Source of the DNA: an uncultured Nitrospinaceae bacterium
Lineage (GTDB): Bacteria; Nitrospinota; Nitrospinia; Nitrospinales; VA-1
NCBI GenBank assembly: GCA_905182935.1
Contig: CAJJDL010000074.1
Coordinates: 1-16,824 of the forward strand
Direction of reading: 5' to 3'
DNA: 16,824 nucleotides
The position numbers and the translations under genes were made by a program. The notes beneath the pieces were generated by a model. It ran no database searches and was not told the origin of the DNA. It saw nothing but the letters and a program-made list of their open reading frames with translations. Below are positions 7,976-14,622 of the stretch, piece after piece (position 1 is the first letter of the stretch; each line of letters begins with the position of its first letter).

Positions 7976-9086
7976 AAATGCAAGTTGGAACCTTGATAAT
8001 TCAAAAAATAAAAATATATATTTTTCAAATCCAGTCGCAACTCTGCTAGAGGATAAAGACGGTAAATCTTTTGTTATTAGAAAGGGTAAAAAAACTCATC
8101 TCCGAGGTACTCTTCTCGCAAATATAGATAAGCAGTTAAAAAAAGGATTTTATGCTTGTGGATATTTTTCATACGAATTTAATCAAGAAATTAACAAACC
8201 ATTTAAATACAGAGCAATTTTTAATATATACAAAGGCCTTTCCTTTAATCCCCCTAAGCTTCCAATAGTTTATGAGAAGAAACTTGTACTCAGAAAGAGA
8301 ACCTCCGATACGACTTTTTTAGCAGGGGTGAAAAAAGCAAAGCAATATATTAAAAACGGTGACATTTATCAAATAAATTTAAGTAGGGAGTTTGAATTTG
8401 ATAAAGTTAAAAATCCTTATAATCTTTTTTTAAAATACTACAAAGCCCAACCGGTTGAATATGGAGCTTTTTTTGATTTTCACGATCATGCTCTAGTAAG
8501 TGGTTCAATGGAGCTTTTTCTTAGAAAAAATGGAAACCTTATAACAACACGACCAATAAAAGGTACTGCACGATTAGGATCCAAAGATGATAAAAATTTA
8601 AAAAAAAATTTAAAAGAAACTTCAGAAAACCTAATGATAGTAGACTTGATGAGAAATGATTTATCTCAGATATGTACAACAGGTTCAGTAAAAACGGAAA
8701 AATTATTTAGAAAGAAATCTTATTCTACCCTTGTTCAACTTGAATCTGAAATCCAAGGCAATTTAAAAAGGCACATTAAGAACGAAGAAGTCTTTTCTAG
8801 GCTTATGCCCCCGGGTTCTGTCACAGGAACACCCAAGTCCCGTGCAAAAAAAATAATTAATGAAATTGAAAAACATACAAGGGGGCCGTACTGTGGTGCT
8901 CTTGGTTACTTTGGACCTTCTGGGGATTTTTGTTTTTCTGTTGGAATAAGGTTGGCATTAATTGAAAAAAACTCTTCAAAGTTTTATACTGGTGCTGGAA
9001 TTGTTTGGGATTCAAAGGCCTCCAAGGAAAATACTGAGACTATCTTGAAATCCAAGGCATTTAAACAATCAATAAAAGTGAAATGA
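7953..9086 (+). CDS. pabB: Aminodeoxychorismate synthase component I
   Basis: Adds ammonia to chorismate to make 4-amino-4-deoxychorismate, the first step from chorismate to p-aminobenzoate and folate. The predicted protein is 377 aa, short for the family because the N-terminal domain is compact. Diagnostic motifs are DIYQINLSR, RPIKGTARLG, VDLMRNDLSQIC, GSVTGTPKSRA and GAGIVWDSKASKENTE. The lysine of PIKGT (Lys203) is the nucleophile that separates PabB from anthranilate synthase, which has alanine there. The usual SPE before the KGT motif reads SME. The start is ambiguous: ATG at 7953 overlaps the upstream gene by 23 bases, while an in-frame ATG at 7920 would overlap by 56. The shorter form is chosen. 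The glutaminase partner PabA is not in the window and may be shared with TrpG elsewhere. Confidence 0.92.
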   Translation: MTTHLKSRNASWNLDNSKNKNIYFSNPVATLLEDKDGKSFVIRKGKKTHLRGTLLANIDKQLKKGFYACGYFSYEFNQEINKPFKYRAIFNIYKGLSFNPPKLPIVYEKKLVLRKRTSDTTFLAGVKKAKQYIKNGDIYQINLSREFEFDKVKNPYNLFLKYYKAQPVEYGAFFDFHDHALVSGSMELFLRKNGNLITTRPIKGTARLGSKDDKNLKKNLKETSENLMIVDLMRNDLSQICTTGSVKTEKLFRKKSYSTLVQLESEIQGNLKRHIKNEEVFSRLMPPGSVTGTPKSRAKKIINEIEKHTRGPYCGALGYFGPSGDFCFSVGIRLALIEKNSSKFYTGAGIVWDSKASKENTETILKSKAFKQSIKVK

Positions 9087-9922
9087 AAGAATATTTATAT
9101 TTTGATAAAATAATTAAAAGCCCAGATGATTTAAATCGTACACTTATGTTCGGCGAAGGAGCGTTTGAAACGTTTCGATATAAGCAACAGTTGCCCGTTT
9201 TCATTTCTCGCCATCTAGCAAGGCTTAAGAAGACTAGCAAGCTTCTTGGAATTAAATTCCCAGGAGATCTTTACGTTGAAACAACGATTGAGAAGTTTGT
9301 TCAAGAGCATAAATCAGATCACTTTAACAATGTGATAAAGGACCTGATTGTTAAAGTTGTTCTTTTTAGTGCCGGTGGCGCAGCCTATTCAGACCCATCA
9401 GACACTACAATTTTATGTGTTTCAATAAAAGAAGACGATAGCCAGAGAAAACAAACAAACTCTTTAACAATAGGAAAGTCACGTGTTAGTTCAACCGACA
9501 TCTTCAATGCACACAAGACAACAAACTATCTTCGTTCTTCTATAGAACGGAGACTAGCTGTCGCAAGTGGTTTTGATGATGCAGTTTTACTTAATGAAAA
9601 AAATATGGTTGTTGAAACAACTGCAGGAAATTTTTTTTGGATAAAAGGACGAAATGTTTTTACTCCGGCACTTTCAACTGGAGCATTAAATGGAATAATC
9701 AGAGGATTAATTTTAGAAGTTTGTAAAAAAAATAAAATCAGAGTTTTAGAAGGTGAATATGAAGCGGGCTCAATAATTTTTCCAGAAGCAATGTTTATAA
9801 CAAACTCAGCAAGAGGAATTGTTGAAGTTTTAAATCTTAACGATACTACTAAGCCAACAAGGACACAAAAACTATTTCCAATAATAAAGAAGGACCTATT
9901 AGAAGTACTTGGTTGGACATAA
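9083..9922 (+). CDS. pabC: Aminodeoxychorismate lyase (class IV PLP aminotransferase fold)
   Basis: Splits 4-amino-4-deoxychorismate into p-aminobenzoate and pyruvate, completing the step begun by PabB. The protein has 279 aa. Fold-type IV landmarks are GEGAFETFRY near the N-terminus, RHLARLKKT, the PLP lysine in HKTTNYLR (Lys145), VETTAGNFFWI, TPALSTGALNGIIR and the late FITNSARG. The family's usual EGTTSN segment reads ETTAGN here, a mild change. The start overlaps the pabB stop as ATGA, so the two are translationally coupled. Branched-chain and D-amino-acid aminotransferases share the fold, but the pairing with pabB makes the lyase the best call. A 92-bp A/T-rich gap follows, with no clear terminator. 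Confidence 0.87.
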   Translation: MKEYLYFDKIIKSPDDLNRTLMFGEGAFETFRYKQQLPVFISRHLARLKKTSKLLGIKFPGDLYVETTIEKFVQEHKSDHFNNVIKDLIVKVVLFSAGGAAYSDPSDTTILCVSIKEDDSQRKQTNSLTIGKSRVSSTDIFNAHKTTNYLRSSIERRLAVASGFDDAVLLNEKNMVVETTAGNFFWIKGRNVFTPALSTGALNGIIRGLILEVCKKNKIRVLEGEYEAGSIIFPEAMFITNSARGIVEVLNLNDTTKPTRTQKLFPIIKKDLLEVLGWT

Positions 9923-10014
9923 TGTTGCCTTTTGTCTTATTTCAATTTACAATTTTCATTCTATTATTAAATTTGTATTAACTAGTAAACAAAGATAAAG
10001 CAGAGGTAATTTTT

Positions 10015-11181
10015 ATGGCTAATTTAAGAGAAGTTTATATTATAGGTGTAGGTCAAACACCATGTGGTAAGTTTCCTAATAAAGCTGCCCACGTGTTGGG
10101 TCGAGAGGCTTGTTGGGCTGCAATAAAAGACTCAGGGATTCATGCAAGAGATATAGAGATTGGGTTTTGTGGCCATGTTTATCAAGGCATGGGTGTTGGT
10201 CAAAGAACTTTAAAAGACATAGGGCTTGTTGGACAGCCTGTAATTAACGTTGAAGGTGCTTGTGGTAGTGGAACTCTTTCGCTTTGGGAAGCCTGGAGAA
10301 CGATTGCATATGGACAACAGGACATAGCTTTAGCTTGGGGTGTTGAAAATCTCAGCAAAATAATGTCAGGAGGCCCGCTTCCTTTAGAAGAAGATGATAT
10401 TGAAGTGGCGCTTGGTATGAGCATGCCAGGGCTTTATGCAATGAGAGCAAAGAAATATTTAGATGAATATGGTGTTTCCGAGGAAACACTGGCTAAAGTA
10501 GTAGTTAAAAGCAGAAAGCATGCTGCAAAAAATCCAATAGCGCAGTTTAGAAAAGAAACGACCATAGAAGCTGTCTTAAATGATCCGCTTATAGCAGACC
10601 CTTTAACAAGAAGCATGTGTTGCCCAGTGGGAGATGCTTCAGCTGCAGTAGTTCTAGTAGACGGAGAAACGTTAAAACGAATGAAAAGAGATACTACAAG
10701 ATTGCCTATAAAAATTCTGTCCTGTGTCGCTCAGTCTGGCGGATATGCCTCAGCAACAGGGCTTACTTGCGATCCTTCAGAAAACGTTGCACGAACATCA
10801 CAGATGGCATATGAGCAAGCGGGATTAGGTCCCAAAGATATGGACACAGTAGAAATTCACGATGCTTTTGCAATCGCTGAACTAATAGTAGCCGAAGCCC
10901 TTGGTTTTGCTAAAAAAGGAGAAGGGTCAAGGTTAATCGAAGAAGAAACATCAAACTATGATGGTGAAATTGCCATTAATGCCAGTGGGGGACTGCTTTC
11001 CAGAGGACACCCTGTTGGGGCAACCGGCATACTCCAGACTGTTGAAATAGTAAATCAACTTAGAGGTGAGGCTACAGGATATCAAGTGCCTAATGCAAAA
11101 GTGGGCCTAATAGAGACGATGGGTGGAGCGCAGCCCGCAATGGATGGAATTACATGCGTGGTAAGCATTTTAGGCAAATAA
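10015..11181 (+). CDS. SCP2/lipid-transfer-type thiolase (acyl-CoA acetyltransferase or retro-aldolase relative)
   Basis: Thiolase-superfamily enzyme of 388 aa, acting on CoA thioesters in the cytoplasm. The acyl-accepting cysteine is in VEGACGSGTLSL (Cys83). Other catalytic segments are EIHDAFAIAE (His282) and GLLSRGHPVGATG (His332). Near the C-terminus the segment ETMGGAQPAMDG replaces the CxGGG of classical thiolases, which marks the SCP2-type branch common in archaea and in bacterial sterol and acyl-CoA metabolism. AGAGG-like bases precede the ATG. A DUF35 gene follows 24 bp downstream; thiolases of this branch usually work in a complex with such a protein, for example in archaeal HMG-CoA synthesis or steroid side-chain cleavage. 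The reaction could be acetoacetyl-CoA formation, beta-ketoacyl-CoA cleavage or an aldol-type cleavage; the sequence alone does not decide. Confidence 0.88.
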   Translation: MANLREVYIIGVGQTPCGKFPNKAAHVLGREACWAAIKDSGIHARDIEIGFCGHVYQGMGVGQRTLKDIGLVGQPVINVEGACGSGTLSLWEAWRTIAYGQQDIALAWGVENLSKIMSGGPLPLEEDDIEVALGMSMPGLYAMRAKKYLDEYGVSEETLAKVVVKSRKHAAKNPIAQFRKETTIEAVLNDPLIADPLTRSMCCPVGDASAAVVLVDGETLKRMKRDTTRLPIKILSCVAQSGGYASATGLTCDPSENVARTSQMAYEQAGLGPKDMDTVEIHDAFAIAELIVAEALGFAKKGEGSRLIEEETSNYDGEIAINASGGLLSRGHPVGATGILQTVEIVNQLRGEATGYQVPNAKVGLIETMGGAQPAMDGITCVVSILGK

Positions 11182-11205
11182 GATTAATCAAACAGGAGTT
11201 TAACA

Positions 11206-11616
11206 ATGAGTGATAACAACGAAAGAAGAGTTTTGCATGCTGAGTTTTTTACTGAAGACCCAGAGCCTAGATTAATTGGAGGCAAATCAAAATCCTCGGG
11301 AAATTGGACCTTTCCTCCTTATTTAGCTGACCCAGTAAGCTTTACAGATGATGTAGAGCATTTGCCTTTACCCAGGAATGGAATATTGCACTCCTTTACT
11401 ATAGTAAGGCGAAGTTTGCCAGATTTTACTGTTCCTTTTGGTCTTGGACTTATTGATTTCCCTGACCAAAAAGTCAGAGTTATGGCACAGGTCGAAGCAG
11501 ACGATCTAGAGAATGACCTAAGCCTTGGAATGGAAGTTGAGACAATAATAGGAACTGTTAGAAAGGCCAAAGATGGCTCAGATATTTATTCTTATAAATT
11601 TAGGCCAACCAAGTAG
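11206..11616 (+). CDS. DUF35 OB-fold thiolase partner lacking the zinc-ribbon cysteines
   Basis: Small 136-aa protein of the DUF35 family (rubredoxin-like zinc ribbon plus OB fold), which bridges or supports an adjacent thiolase. The OB-fold half is recognisable from HSFTIVRR through FGLGLIDFPDQKVRVMAQV to the final beta strands. The N-terminal half keeps the frame of the ribbon, with a FPP signature at GNWTFPPY, but the expected RCxxCG reads KSKSSG, with both cysteines as serine. The second CxxC is also absent, and the whole protein contains no cysteine. It therefore cannot bind zinc in the usual way. The AGGAG ribosome site and 24-bp spacing put it in one unit with the thiolase. Family assignment is firm for the OB fold; the role is inferred from the neighbour. 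Confidence 0.8.
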   Translation: MSDNNERRVLHAEFFTEDPEPRLIGGKSKSSGNWTFPPYLADPVSFTDDVEHLPLPRNGILHSFTIVRRSLPDFTVPFGLGLIDFPDQKVRVMAQVEADDLENDLSLGMEVETIIGTVRKAKDGSDIYSYKFRPTK

Positions 11617-11621
11617 CTCAT

Positions 11622-11653
11622 AGTTTTTTTTTAAAACCATTGAAAAAAAAACT
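11622..11653. terminator. T9/A9 inverted repeat after the thiolase-DUF35 pair, possible weak terminator
   Basis: AGTTTTTTTTT at 11622-11632 and its exact complement AAAAAAAAACT at 11643-11653 form an 11-bp, nearly all A/T stem with a 10-base loop, starting six bases after the DUF35 stop. No GC-rich stem precedes the T run, so this is not a classical intrinsic terminator. It may end transcription weakly in either direction, or simply be paired homopolymer tracts. The right arm overlaps a candidate promoter for the next gene. Confidence 0.35.
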
Positions 11654-11668
11654 TAAATTCTGTACTAT
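11640..11668 (+). promoter_or_regulatory. Candidate sigma70-type promoter for the nitroreductase gene
   Basis: TTGAAA at 11640-11645 and TACTAT at 11663-11668 are separated by exactly 17 bases; the -35 matches 5/6 and the -10 matches 4/6 of the consensus. The expected transcription start, near 11675, leaves a leader of about 48 bases before the ATG at 11723. It is read from sequence only, in an A/T-rich region where chance matches are common. Confidence 0.4.
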
Positions 11669-11722
11669 TAAATTGTTACTTTTAACTAAGTAGTTTTAAA
11701 GATATACAGGGAGGGAATTAAT

Positions 11723-12538
11723 ATGCCTTTAAATTACGAAAGTCAAGATTTTATAAAAGTTTTAGGTGAGAGACGTTCTTGCAGATTTTACGATCCGGAA
11801 AGAGCAGTTGAAGCCGAAAAAGTTCAAGCTATATGTCAAGCAGCAAGAAATGCTTCACATATGGGAAATGCTAACTGTGTAACTGTTACACAGGTAACAA
11901 AACAAGAAACAAAAGACGCTTTTTGTGAAATTGTATCAGCATTTAATATTCCAATGGCGAAAATGGCTCCAGTTAGCCTAGTTTTTGCTTTAGATAGAGA
12001 CAAGTGGTATAACGGACTACCTGTCGGTCTTCCGGAATTATTTAAAATTGGTGGCGTTAACCCAAGTCATGGTTGGAGTATGGATAACATTGAAAATTCT
12101 ACTTTACCAAGGCTAACAACGTTCCCACCAGAAATTGTTAACTATCTTCTTGCATGTGAAACTGGAATGGCTATGGCATCAGCTCAACTTATGGCTACAG
12201 CTTTAGGTCTAGGTAGTTGTTGTTATGCAGGTCAAGGTCCAAAGATTGCAGAAGTTTTAAGCTTTCCTGAGTCAGCTCAATTTGTTTGGGCAATGGCTAT
12301 TGGATATCCTGGAGAATCAGTTGAATCAATGGGATGGAGAGAAAGGTCACCTTATGGAGACATTATCTACTCTGAAAAATTTGGAACACCAGCTGTTGCT
12401 GATCCAGGAGTAGACGCAGAGCTTACTTCTCTGGGTATGATGGGTACACCATCTGCTTTAACTCCACAGAGACTTGCAGATATTAATGCAGCTTCTGAGA
12501 AAATGGGTCTTCCAACAAGAACAGACGAAAATGGTTAA
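11723..12538 (+). CDS. Nitroreductase-family FMN oxidoreductase
   Basis: FMN-dependent NAD(P)H oxidoreductase of the nitroreductase fold, 271 aa. The N-terminal FMN-phosphate motif ERRSCRFYD (Arg17-Arg18-Ser19, Arg21) is clear. Also clear are the helix with RNASHMGNAN, the central ALGLGSCCYAG segment and AIGYPGESV near the end of the core. The protein is longer than the usual 190-220 aa: it has an insertion around residues 95-130 and a C-terminal tail of about 45 residues beyond the core. GGGAGG precedes the ATG, and a candidate promoter and a strong downstream terminator suggest a single-gene unit. The family reduces nitroaromatics, quinones, flavins and enones, and also performs unusual chemistry; the physiological substrate is unknown. 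Proximity to the thiolase might suggest an acyl or enone substrate, but that is only a guess. Confidence 0.82.
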   Translation: MPLNYESQDFIKVLGERRSCRFYDPERAVEAEKVQAICQAARNASHMGNANCVTVTQVTKQETKDAFCEIVSAFNIPMAKMAPVSLVFALDRDKWYNGLPVGLPELFKIGGVNPSHGWSMDNIENSTLPRLTTFPPEIVNYLLACETGMAMASAQLMATALGLGSCCYAGQGPKIAEVLSFPESAQFVWAMAIGYPGESVESMGWRERSPYGDIIYSEKFGTPAVADPGVDAELTSLGMMGTPSALTPQRLADINAASEKMGLPTRTDENG

Positions 12539-12550
12539 AATTTATTTTAT

Positions 12551-12588
12551 ATTAGGAAGGACTAACAATAGTCCTTCCTAATTTTTGT
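12551..12588 (+). terminator. Rho-independent terminator after the nitroreductase gene
   Basis: A perfect 14-bp stem (12551-12564 paired with 12569-12582) encloses an ACAA loop and is followed by TTTTGTT. It lies 12 bases after the nitroreductase stop. The T tract ends at the A of the sirtuin start codon at 12590, so the terminator fills the whole gap between the two genes. Confidence 0.9.
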
Positions 12589-12589
12589 T

Positions 12590-13360
12590 ATGAGTTTAGA
12601 TGACCAAATAAAACAGCTTTCACAATTAATTTTAAAAAATAAAAATGCGATAGTTTTTACTGGTGCTGGAATCAGTACTGAGTCCGGAATACCAGATTAT
12701 CGTTCTCCCGGTTCCGGGGCCTGGGAAAAGTATGACTCTTCGATTGTTTCAATTCCAGGATTCCTAAGAGATCCCTCACAGTACTATGAATATGCTCTGG
12801 AGATGTACCCAATTAGAGCAGGTGCAAAACCTAATGTTGCCCATTTGTTCTTAGCTAAGCTGGAAAAAGTTGGCCTTATTGAGGGTGTTATAACGCAAAA
12901 TGTTGACGGACTTCACCTAATGGCAGGCAATACAAATGTTCATGAGCTCCATGGTTCAATACGACAGGCTAGCTGCCTTCAGTGTGGTCAAATTTATATG
13001 ATGGACGATATTATTAGTAGAGTAAGAGAGGGGGAGAACCCACCTATATGTAAGTATTTTCAAGGTGAAGAATGTAATGGCTTAATTAAACCTACTGCTG
13101 TTTTCTTTGGTGAAGGATTGCCAACGGTACCATGGGCCTCTTCTGTTGATAAATCTAAAGAAACTTCGTTGATGATTGTTATTGGCTCCTCACTTCAGGT
13201 TTCGCCTGCAAACAGCTTGCCCGATGTTGCACTTAATACAGGGTCAGATCTTGCTATAATTGACTTGCTTGACACCCCTTTTGATTCTAGGGCTAGTGTG
13301 AAGATTGAAGATAGAGCCGTTTTAGTTTGCGAGAGACTAGGTCACCTCTTGGGCCTTTAA
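12590..13360 (+). CDS. Sir2-family NAD-dependent protein deacylase (sirtuin)
   Basis: Removes acyl groups from protein lysines using NAD, producing nicotinamide and O-acyl-ADP-ribose. The 256-aa length fits a bacterial sirtuin. Motifs in order: GAGIS (residues 25-29), SGIPDYRS (32-39), TQNVDGLH (102-109), catalytic His121 in HELHGS, zinc cysteines 129/132 and 154/162, KPTAVFFGEGLP, and VIGSSLQVSPAN. The second zinc pair is spaced C-x7-C, wider than the common arrangement. No Shine-Dalgarno site is visible: the bases before the ATG are the 3' arm and T tract of the preceding terminator. TAATTT at 12579-12584 is placed as a -10 for a leaderless mRNA. Bacterial sirtuins often reactivate acyl-CoA synthetases, which would suit an acyl-CoA locus, but the target is unknown. 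Confidence 0.92.
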   Translation: MSLDDQIKQLSQLILKNKNAIVFTGAGISTESGIPDYRSPGSGAWEKYDSSIVSIPGFLRDPSQYYEYALEMYPIRAGAKPNVAHLFLAKLEKVGLIEGVITQNVDGLHLMAGNTNVHELHGSIRQASCLQCGQIYMMDDIISRVREGENPPICKYFQGEECNGLIKPTAVFFGEGLPTVPWASSVDKSKETSLMIVIGSSLQVSPANSLPDVALNTGSDLAIIDLLDTPFDSRASVKIEDRAVLVCERLGHLLGL

Positions 13361-13392
13361 GGTCCAAACCAATCTCCCTTTATGGTTTTAAA

Positions 13393-13419
13393 ATATCTAT
13401 ATCTAGTAGATAATATCTA
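13393..13419. repeat. ATATCTA repeat cluster, possible operator
   Basis: ATATCTA occurs at 13393-13399, 13399-13405 and 13413-13419, with the inverted half TAGATA at 13407-13412. TATCTA-G-TAGATA (13400-13412) is a perfect inverted repeat around one base. The cluster lies about 65-100 bases upstream of candidate promoter elements for the decarboxylase-like pair. It could bind a regulator, but A/T-rich DNA gives such patterns by chance. It falls in the 257-bp gap 13361-13617, where I see no gene. Confidence 0.3.
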
Positions 13420-13485
13420 TTGAAATCACTACATATAGTATTAAATTATTTAATAATCTTGACAAAATTTTTTTTAAATTAATGG

Positions 13486-13524
13486 TTGACTATTGAGTCC
13501 AAATTTGAGTTAATTATATATAAC
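13486..13524 (+). promoter_or_regulatory. Candidate promoter for the tandem decarboxylase-like genes
   Basis: Two overlapping readings are possible. TTGAGT at 13493-13498 pairs with TATATA at 13517-13522 over an 18-base gap. TTGACT at 13486-13491 pairs with TTAATT at 13510-13515, also over 18. A TATAAC at 13519-13524 could shift the -10. An isolated TTGACA at 13459-13464 has no fitting -10. The likely start, about 13522-13531, falls at or just before the leader hairpin. The exact start cannot be fixed from sequence. Confidence 0.42.
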
Positions 13525-13526
13525 GG

Positions 13527-13565
13527 GGTGTAAGAGCTTAGTTTAACAATTAAAGGTTTTACACC
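13527..13565 (+). promoter_or_regulatory. Leader stem-loop at the predicted 5' end of the decarboxylase-like mRNA
   Basis: GGTGTAA at 13527-13533 pairs perfectly with TTACACC at 13559-13565. The stem extends inward to 13 pairs (13527-13539 with 13553-13565) if three G-U pairs are allowed, around a 13-base loop. No T tract follows, so it is not an intrinsic terminator. It sits 52 bases before the ATG. Placement near the predicted transcription start resembles 5' hairpins that protect mRNAs from decay; a regulatory switch is the alternative. Confidence 0.5.
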
Positions 13566-13617
13566 ATAAAAGATACTGCCCTACACGCGCAAATCTCATT
13601 CAAGGAGGTCTCACATT

Positions 13618-14589
13618 ATGCCAAGTCATCTTAATGTAGACACAAAGTATTGGACTCTCACAGACGAGATTCCAGCACCACCAGTTGAAAGAGACATCAA
13701 ATCATGGATTATCGGAAACCCTTCTGATCCTCTATGGGACATTGATGTTCTTCCTTTAACTTATTCAGATTCAAGATGGTCCGCATTTGTTCTTGATGTT
13801 GACGCAGATACAAGACAAAGACTATGTCCAAACCCACCCCTTACTATTTGGGACGGCGACGATGCAGAACTTGTCGAGTATTGGTACGTTACACACAACA
13901 ATACAATGTTAGGTCCATATTTAGAGTTCGGAGTAACTATCTCTGCTTCTCACACAGACGCTAAAGGTAATACATGGAAAGGCGGTTACTATCCATATAT
14001 GTATCTTACTTCTGATTCCGCGGTTGATGCGGGTCGTGTTTTAGGTTTTCCTAAAAAAATGGCGTACATCAGAATCACCGAGCATGGCGGCGAAAAAGGA
14101 GACGATTTCTATGGCTTCTCAATGTCAAGAAATGGTTACCTATTATGCGCACAGCAAGGTAAATACGACGATGCACCAGTTAAACCACCATTCTTCTATG
14201 GAAAAACAGACTGGGGTAAATTTAACATGAAAGTTATCACACGTCCTGACGTTGCAAGTTCAGAATGGCAGCTAACTTATCTTCCATCTAAACTTCCACC
14301 TGCATTTAATGTAGAAGGACATAGATTCCAAATTAAAAACGAGCTTACAAGAACAGCCTCTGGCGATTCCATTGACTGGTTCCAACAAGCTACACCATTT
14401 GATAACATGGGCGCAGAATTAAAAGTAAACGAAATTAAAGGTTTAATTTCATTTACATTTGATTTAGTTATCCCTCCAGCTGAGGTTGTATGGAACGAAA
14501 CATACGAAAGACCTGCAAGCTATAGAGGATATGCAACACCATATCAGTATGGTTTAAGACAACAGTTCCCAATTCACCAAGGTGCGTAG
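13618..14589 (+). CDS. Acetoacetate decarboxylase superfamily protein (first of tandem pair)
   Basis: A 323-aa member of the superfamily of acetoacetate decarboxylase (the C. acetobutylicum enzyme is about 244 aa), whose reactive lysine forms a Schiff base with a keto acid. The FPKK motif at Lys146-Lys147 matches the paired lysines of the family. MLGPYLEFG supplies the conserved glutamate region, and WKGGYYPYMYL, FYGKTDWG and LISFTFDLVIPPA are shared with the next protein. The usual GRE before FPKK reads GRV and is one residue closer. A near-perfect ribosome site, AAGGAGG (13602-13608), precedes the ATG. Phenylalanine codons are 8 TTC to 7 TTT, while pabB in the same window uses essentially only TTT. 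It is probably highly expressed. Some superfamily members are aldolases, dehydratases or cyclases rather than decarboxylases, so the reaction is open. Confidence 0.82.
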   Translation: MPSHLNVDTKYWTLTDEIPAPPVERDIKSWIIGNPSDPLWDIDVLPLTYSDSRWSAFVLDVDADTRQRLCPNPPLTIWDGDDAELVEYWYVTHNNTMLGPYLEFGVTISASHTDAKGNTWKGGYYPYMYLTSDSAVDAGRVLGFPKKMAYIRITEHGGEKGDDFYGFSMSRNGYLLCAQQGKYDDAPVKPPFFYGKTDWGKFNMKVITRPDVASSEWQLTYLPSKLPPAFNVEGHRFQIKNELTRTASGDSIDWFQQATPFDNMGAELKVNEIKGLISFTFDLVIPPAEVVWNETYERPASYRGYATPYQYGLRQQFPIHQGA

Positions 14590-14622
14590 GGACGTAATTT
14601 AAATTTTAAGGAGAAAATAATC

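Noticed and set aside
10617..10814. Small + strand frame inside the thiolase gene
   Set aside because: It is an out-of-frame shadow of a well-conserved thiolase region.
13350..13364. GGGCC/GGTCC hairpin at the sirtuin stop, as a terminator
   Set aside because: The stem is only five pairs with one G-U and no T tract follows.
13382..13423. 13-codon mini-ORF at the start of the 13361-13617 gap, as a leader peptide
   Set aside because: No ribosome site, no run of regulatory codons, and it lies upstream of the predicted promoter.
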